A stretch of DNA of 64,000 nt from Yamagishiella unicocca (taxonomy: Eukaryota; Chlorophyta; Chlorophyceae; Chlamydomonadales; Volvocaceae): positions 248,001-312,000 of the forward strand of contig BDSL01000072.1 in assembly GCA_003116995.1 (NCBI GenBank). The letters run 5' to 3'. Below are positions 57,840 to 64,000 of the stretch, piece after piece. Numbering within the stretch: the first letter of the stretch is position 1; each line of letters opens with the position of its first letter. The translations under genes and the position numbers were made by a program. Under the pieces are notes generated by a model, which ran no database searches, was not told the DNA's origin, and saw nothing but the letters and a program-made list of their open reading frames with translations.

Positions 57840-60800
57840 CTACTGGCGCTTGTTGTAGCCGCGTGTTGCTGGCGCCGTCGCATGTAGCCTGTCGCGCCAG
57901 CCGGGCGGAAGTGCCCAGTGATGTACGGGTAGATCCAGCAGCAACGCTCGTACCGGCTGCGACAGCTCACCGCTCCGCTCCATCGCGGCCTCGGAGCACC
58001 TGCGGCAGGAGGGCAAGTATTCGTCGGTTTCTCATGGCCGCCAGCAAAAAGCGGTCGTGGGTCCAAGGACAGGAAGTCATGGCCCAAGAATCAGCTCCTG
58101 ACGTACAGTGCTGTGTTCCTGACCTTCGGCAACGAAACAACAACGGCCCGACGACCTCTACCAGGATAGCAGCTGTCTTTGCGCGGTACCGCGCGCGGAT
58201 TTGCCGCATCTGCACTCTGAACGTCTCCAATACCTGCACATTTTGAAGTCACGCACAAAAATGCCAATTACCTGACGAGATGCGACGCTAGGGCGTGGCT
58301 TGGGAGCAGCGCCACTCCTGCGAGACACGCCACCAATCGACCCAAATCGTCCGCAGGCGTCCGCTGCGGGTCGCGCGGGTCTATTCGTGCGAGGCACAGC
58401 TCCAGCGTGCCCAGCAGCATGGGCGCCATTGCGAAGTACTGGTGACCGGATGTAGACGTAGTGTAAAATGACATGTACGCCAGCGCCAGCTGCAGAGCCC
58501 CACCAGCCGGCAGGCCGCCTGCAGCGTCACCACCGCGCTTCGAAGCACCGTCGGCCGCGGCCGCTTCGGCCCCGCCTGCGCTACCGTCCGAGCTTAGCAG
58601 CGCCGTCACACTGGGCTCTGCGTCGAGCAGCATGCGCAGGAGGCGCGAGGAGCCCAGGCCGGGTCGGCCGATAGCAACCAGGCGGTCGGCATCGTTGAGG
58701 CGCCTCAGCGCCGAAAGCACATCCACCAGGTCATCGGGGCGGAGTTGCGACCAGCGGGACCGGAGGGCCTTCCGCAATTCGTCCATGCAATTGCGGTTTA
58801 CGACCTGTAACGGACGCGATAGCGGAATATAACACGTACCAGACCGCGCACTAAGCACCTAGTCGACGGCATCACACCCGTACATACAGGGAGCCCATAC
58901 GTGAGGGACTTGCCAGGGCAGCGGCCACCTGGAGCAGCGCGCGTTGGGAAAGCACAACCGGCAGCGCATGGCGCAGCCTGGGCCTAGTACGCTAGCCAGC
59001 CCAGCGCTCCGCCCTCAGGCTCACCTGAGCATGCCCCAGGTACAGCACCAGCGCTTGGCACACCGAAAGGTCGTACGTGGCAAGGTCCAGCGTCCCCCGC
59101 CGCGCCGCCGCCGCTATGTACACCGCCAGCGCGTGCGGGAGCTGCGTGTTGAAGCGCAACCGCGATGATGCGCGGTGGAAGACCCGGATGATGTCGGGAA
59201 GAAGCTTGGGGTCAAAGCGGGACGGGCCCGCGCTGAGGCTGAGCGCCGGTTTGGCGTCTAGCGAGCGAAGCCCCTCGTGCTTATGCTGCTGGAGGACGCT
59301 GGAGACGGCTTCAGCTGCTGTGGCCGTCAGGTTGGCCCTGGATGCTGATGAGTTGTCGACTGTCGCAGCTCGAGTTGTAAGCTGCGTGGTGTTGGGCCAC
59401 CAGCACGACAGGTCAGTCATAGGGGTTCCGTACCAGCATGACAGGTCAGTCATAGGGGTTCCGTGTGCAAGGCGTCGCTCCGCCGGGTGGGTTGTCCTTC
59501 AGCCGAAAGCGCGGGTAGGCAATGACCCGCTCCACAAGGCCCCGCTAGGGCGTATCAAGGACACTGTGGATAGCTAGGACGCGTCGGGAGGAAGGTGCAT
59601 TTGGGGAGGAGTCGTGCAGGACGAGGCCGACCATGCAACGATTAGGACGCAGCCACTGGCAGCGGATGCGCTTTGCATGTCGACGAGGTATTGGATGTGC
59701 GGCGCGGCGCTGTGGTTGCGCCCGACCCACTCGTCGCACCTGACTCCGCTCCGCTTCAAAGTCCTCATGCACCCTGTTGTGGAGGGCACCGTGCATTAAA
59801 CACCGTGTTGCAGAACACGTTCATGCAGGAATTGCCCGGGACAAAGGGCCGCTGCGGATGCGGTGCATAAGCTAACCGAGTACCTGTTTTGGTCCTGACA
59901 CTGCTCATGTCACATCGCAAATACCTACATGCCTGAGCATACCTGGCATACAGCAGCAGCCCGTACTCAGATGGTCCGCAGCCAGCACTAACTGGGGTTC
60001 CTTGCCCCAGTCACCAGCCCGGTGCATGGCGGAGGGCCGCTGCCGACTAGGACACACACCCATGCGACGGAGGTTACGGTGGGTGGCTTGGACGGCCCTA
60101 CAGGGCCGCCCCCCGCACATCTTAACACGGCAAGGATTGCGACATTGCCACCATCGCAATCGCGTCTCTTCACCACATGAGCCACACGCCCCTACCTAGC
60201 AAGTTGTCGACTGGATTCCTTACGCGCGTTCTCGACCCACTTCACGCCCTCAAGCACGGAATCTGTCCCAATATGACCCAGCGCCGCCATTCCACGTAAT
60301 GTGCTGCAAACTGCTACGGACATCCATCACGCTCGCCTCGCTTGACCCGTCCCAACCGGTGTACCCACCTCCGAAACCACATGGGCAGGCTCGCTTTCAA
60401 ACTGTAATACTTCTCGTGCTGCCCCGGTGGTGTCGGTGCTGCTGCTGCCTTCGCCTGGTTCTGCGGCGACTGATCTGACTGCCTTCGGCTGTCATGCTCT
60501 TGCCTCTTAACCTCCGTTGTCGTTACGCGTTTCCGCTTTTGCCGTGCATGCCTTTCAGGCCACTCCGTCCGCTCGGGGGTAGCGGCCCCAATGCTCGAGC
60601 CTGACGCCGGCCTTGAGTTTGCCCCGTTGCCTTCAGCGCCGGCTGCCGTCCGGGCGTACCGGATGCCCTGAGGATGTTCCAGCTGCGCAGCGCGATCCCA
60701 CAGCGGGCTGAGCTGCCGGCAAGTGCGGGGTACCGCAGCGACGGCGACGGAGCTGCCAACTAGAGCCCTGGCGGCAGCGCTTTCCCAAGCACATGCCTGA

Positions 60801-61018
60801 CGGCGGTGCTTCGGCTGCGAAACGTCAGGGCAAGCATGCAAAACGCGCACTGGCGGCAAGGTGGATGCCTGGATTGCAATTGTAGCGCAGCGTACCAGAA
60901 GTCGAAGGTCTAGGATCAAAGAGCTGAACGCTATCATTTTCATTATGGAATCGTGTTCATAGGTGACATCCGCACATCCCTCATGTCGCCAATGGGGCAT
61001 TTCCTGTGTGTACGGCAC
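57840..61018 (-). CDS. Alpha-helical protein of unknown function, probably organelle-targeted
   Basis: Seven minus-strand exons join in phase: 61018-60369, 60303-60196, 59987-59943, 59772-59739, 59381-59025, 58804-58272, 57999-57840. This gives 628 residues from ATG 61018, or 603 from the more likely ATG 60943, which opens a basic/hydrophobic leader (MKMIAFSSLILDLRLLVRC). A low-complexity basic linker follows (RQKRKRVTTTEVKRQ), then helical segments: LRGMAALGHIGTDSVLEG, SRFDPKLLPDIIRVFHRASS, LPHALAVYIAAAARRG, and DDLVDVLSALRRLNDADRL. These recall helical-repeat RNA-binding proteins of organelles (OPR/RAP/FASTK type), but there is no RAP-like end (GWRDRLHATAPATRGYNKRQ). Two exons are tiny (45 and 34 nt). 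Function is unassigned. Confidence 0.65.
59405..59462. repeat. Tandem duplication of about 29-33 bp in an intron
   Basis: GACAGGTCAGTCATAGGGGTTCCG-type sequence occurs twice in a row, inside the intron between 59382 and 59738 of the minus-strand gene. Confidence 0.85.
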
Positions 61019-61209
61019 ATGCGCGATTGGGGCCCACGTTGCATTGTTGTTTATATGGCAACCTAATGCGCACGTAATTTACGGAACTACCACTGGAAAA
61101 TACCCGTCTCGTTGTACACAAGCGGGCAGCTGAGTGCCCGCCCTTTTCCTAACGTCGTCGTCTTCACAAGCAACTTGAACCTAGGGCTCTAGGAGCGTTC
61201 GATTCCACC
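61019..61209. promoter_or_regulatory. Divergent (bidirectional) promoter region of PRP8 and the minus-strand gene
   Basis: Only 191 bp (266 if ATG 60943 is used) separate the two divergent start codons. A TTTATATGG element at 61049-61057 is the only TATA-like string. The PRP8 start has an A/C-rich context (CCACCATGG). Confidence 0.5.
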
Positions 61210-63639
<2,430 letters not shown>

Positions 63640-64000
63640 GTGCGCAGCCGGGATTTGAGGCTAGCTTGGGATTCAGACCATGGGGTGGATGCGGTCGTCA
63701 CCTCGCGATCATCACTTCGCGATCGTCACTTCGCGATCGTCACTTCGCGATCGTCACTTCGCGATCGTCACTTCGCGATCGTCACTTCGCGATCGTCACT
63801 TCGCCAGCCGAACGCGCTGATCAGGTCCACATATAGGCTGCCTGCCGGCCCCAACATCTTTCCGTGCCCCTCCTGGGACAACAAACCGGCCAGCGTCGTG
63901 GCAATGGCATCAAATTCCACCGATGGCTTGCACGGCAGCTTTCCACAATCCTTATCGCTGCATGGTATTCAGCCGGGCGTCACGCTGCCTCGGTGTTCCC
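63640..64000 (+). other. PRP8 intron 5, running past the window edge
   Basis: Donor CAG|GTGCGCAG at 63640. I find no next PRP8 exon (expected to begin near SFFTAKALN) before the window ends. The stretch after the tandem repeat resembles no PRP8 sequence. Confidence 0.6.
63704..63802. repeat. 14-bp tandem repeat (CGCGATCGTCACTT) x 7
   Basis: Seven near-perfect units in PRP8 intron 5; the first has ATC in place of GTC. Each unit contains the palindromic core CGCGATCG. Confidence 0.96.

Noticed and set aside
58160..58240. Coding-looking minus-strand segment VLETFRVQMRQIRARYRAK after a CAG
   Set aside because: It cannot be joined in phase to the exon ending at 58272 with the consensus donor, whereas the exon starting at 57999 can; kept only as a possible alternative exon.

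Overview
The window looks like nuclear DNA of a volvocine green alga (Chlamydomonas-like). It is GC-rich, with genes split by many 80-500 bp GT..CAG introns. The nuclear polyadenylation signal TGTAA lies after several genes, long Ala/Gly/Gln/Ser/Pro tracts run through the coding exons, and the proteins include a plastid-type dihydrolipoyl dehydrogenase and the N-terminus of the spliceosome factor PRP8. I assembled gene models by hand from splice signals, reading-frame phase and family motifs; none is transcript-verified.

Layout. 1.6-7.8 kb: plastid dihydrolipoyl dehydrogenase (12 exons). Its TGA stop is followed in the same frame by an 897-codon open frame to 10.46 kb that contains 27 perfect 8-residue repeats; no TGTAA separates the two. 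11.5-12.6 kb (minus): a single-exon ORF resembling the cysteine-cluster part of KDZ transposons. 13.5 kb: tRNA-Ser(UGA). 13.6-17.5 kb: minisatellites and no firm gene.

17.5-33.7 kb: the most striking object, one apparent gene of 18 phase-compatible exons encoding a protein of about 3,250-3,330 residues. It strings together a GT2-type glycosyltransferase, a second GT-like segment, a kinase-like domain, a SAM methyltransferase, two more GT2-type domains and a C-terminal SLOG/LOG-type nucleotide-binding domain. It reads like a bacterial surface-glycan operon fused into one polypeptide. 34.4-38.2 kb: a satellite block with nested higher-order organisation; its monomers carry a G-run/GCGAAGC/C-run hairpin.

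39.1-44.8 kb: a Patched/sterol-sensing-domain RND membrane protein (15 exons). 46.0-50.1 kb: a SMYD-like SET/MYND protein with degenerate zinc ligands. 51.9-54.1 kb (minus): a small possible ciliary protein. 54.9-55.3 kb: a 71-residue single-pass membrane protein. 55.6-57.2 kb: a YrdC/Sua5-type protein. 57.8-61.0 kb (minus): an alpha-helical, probably organelle-targeted protein. From 61.2 kb off the right edge: PRP8, divergent from the previous gene across a 191-bp shared promoter region.

The genes are a mixed eukaryotic set (plastid carbon metabolism, lipid transport, tRNA modification, splicing, chromatin or protein methylation) and do not form one pathway. Only the giant gene suggests a self-contained biosynthetic system.
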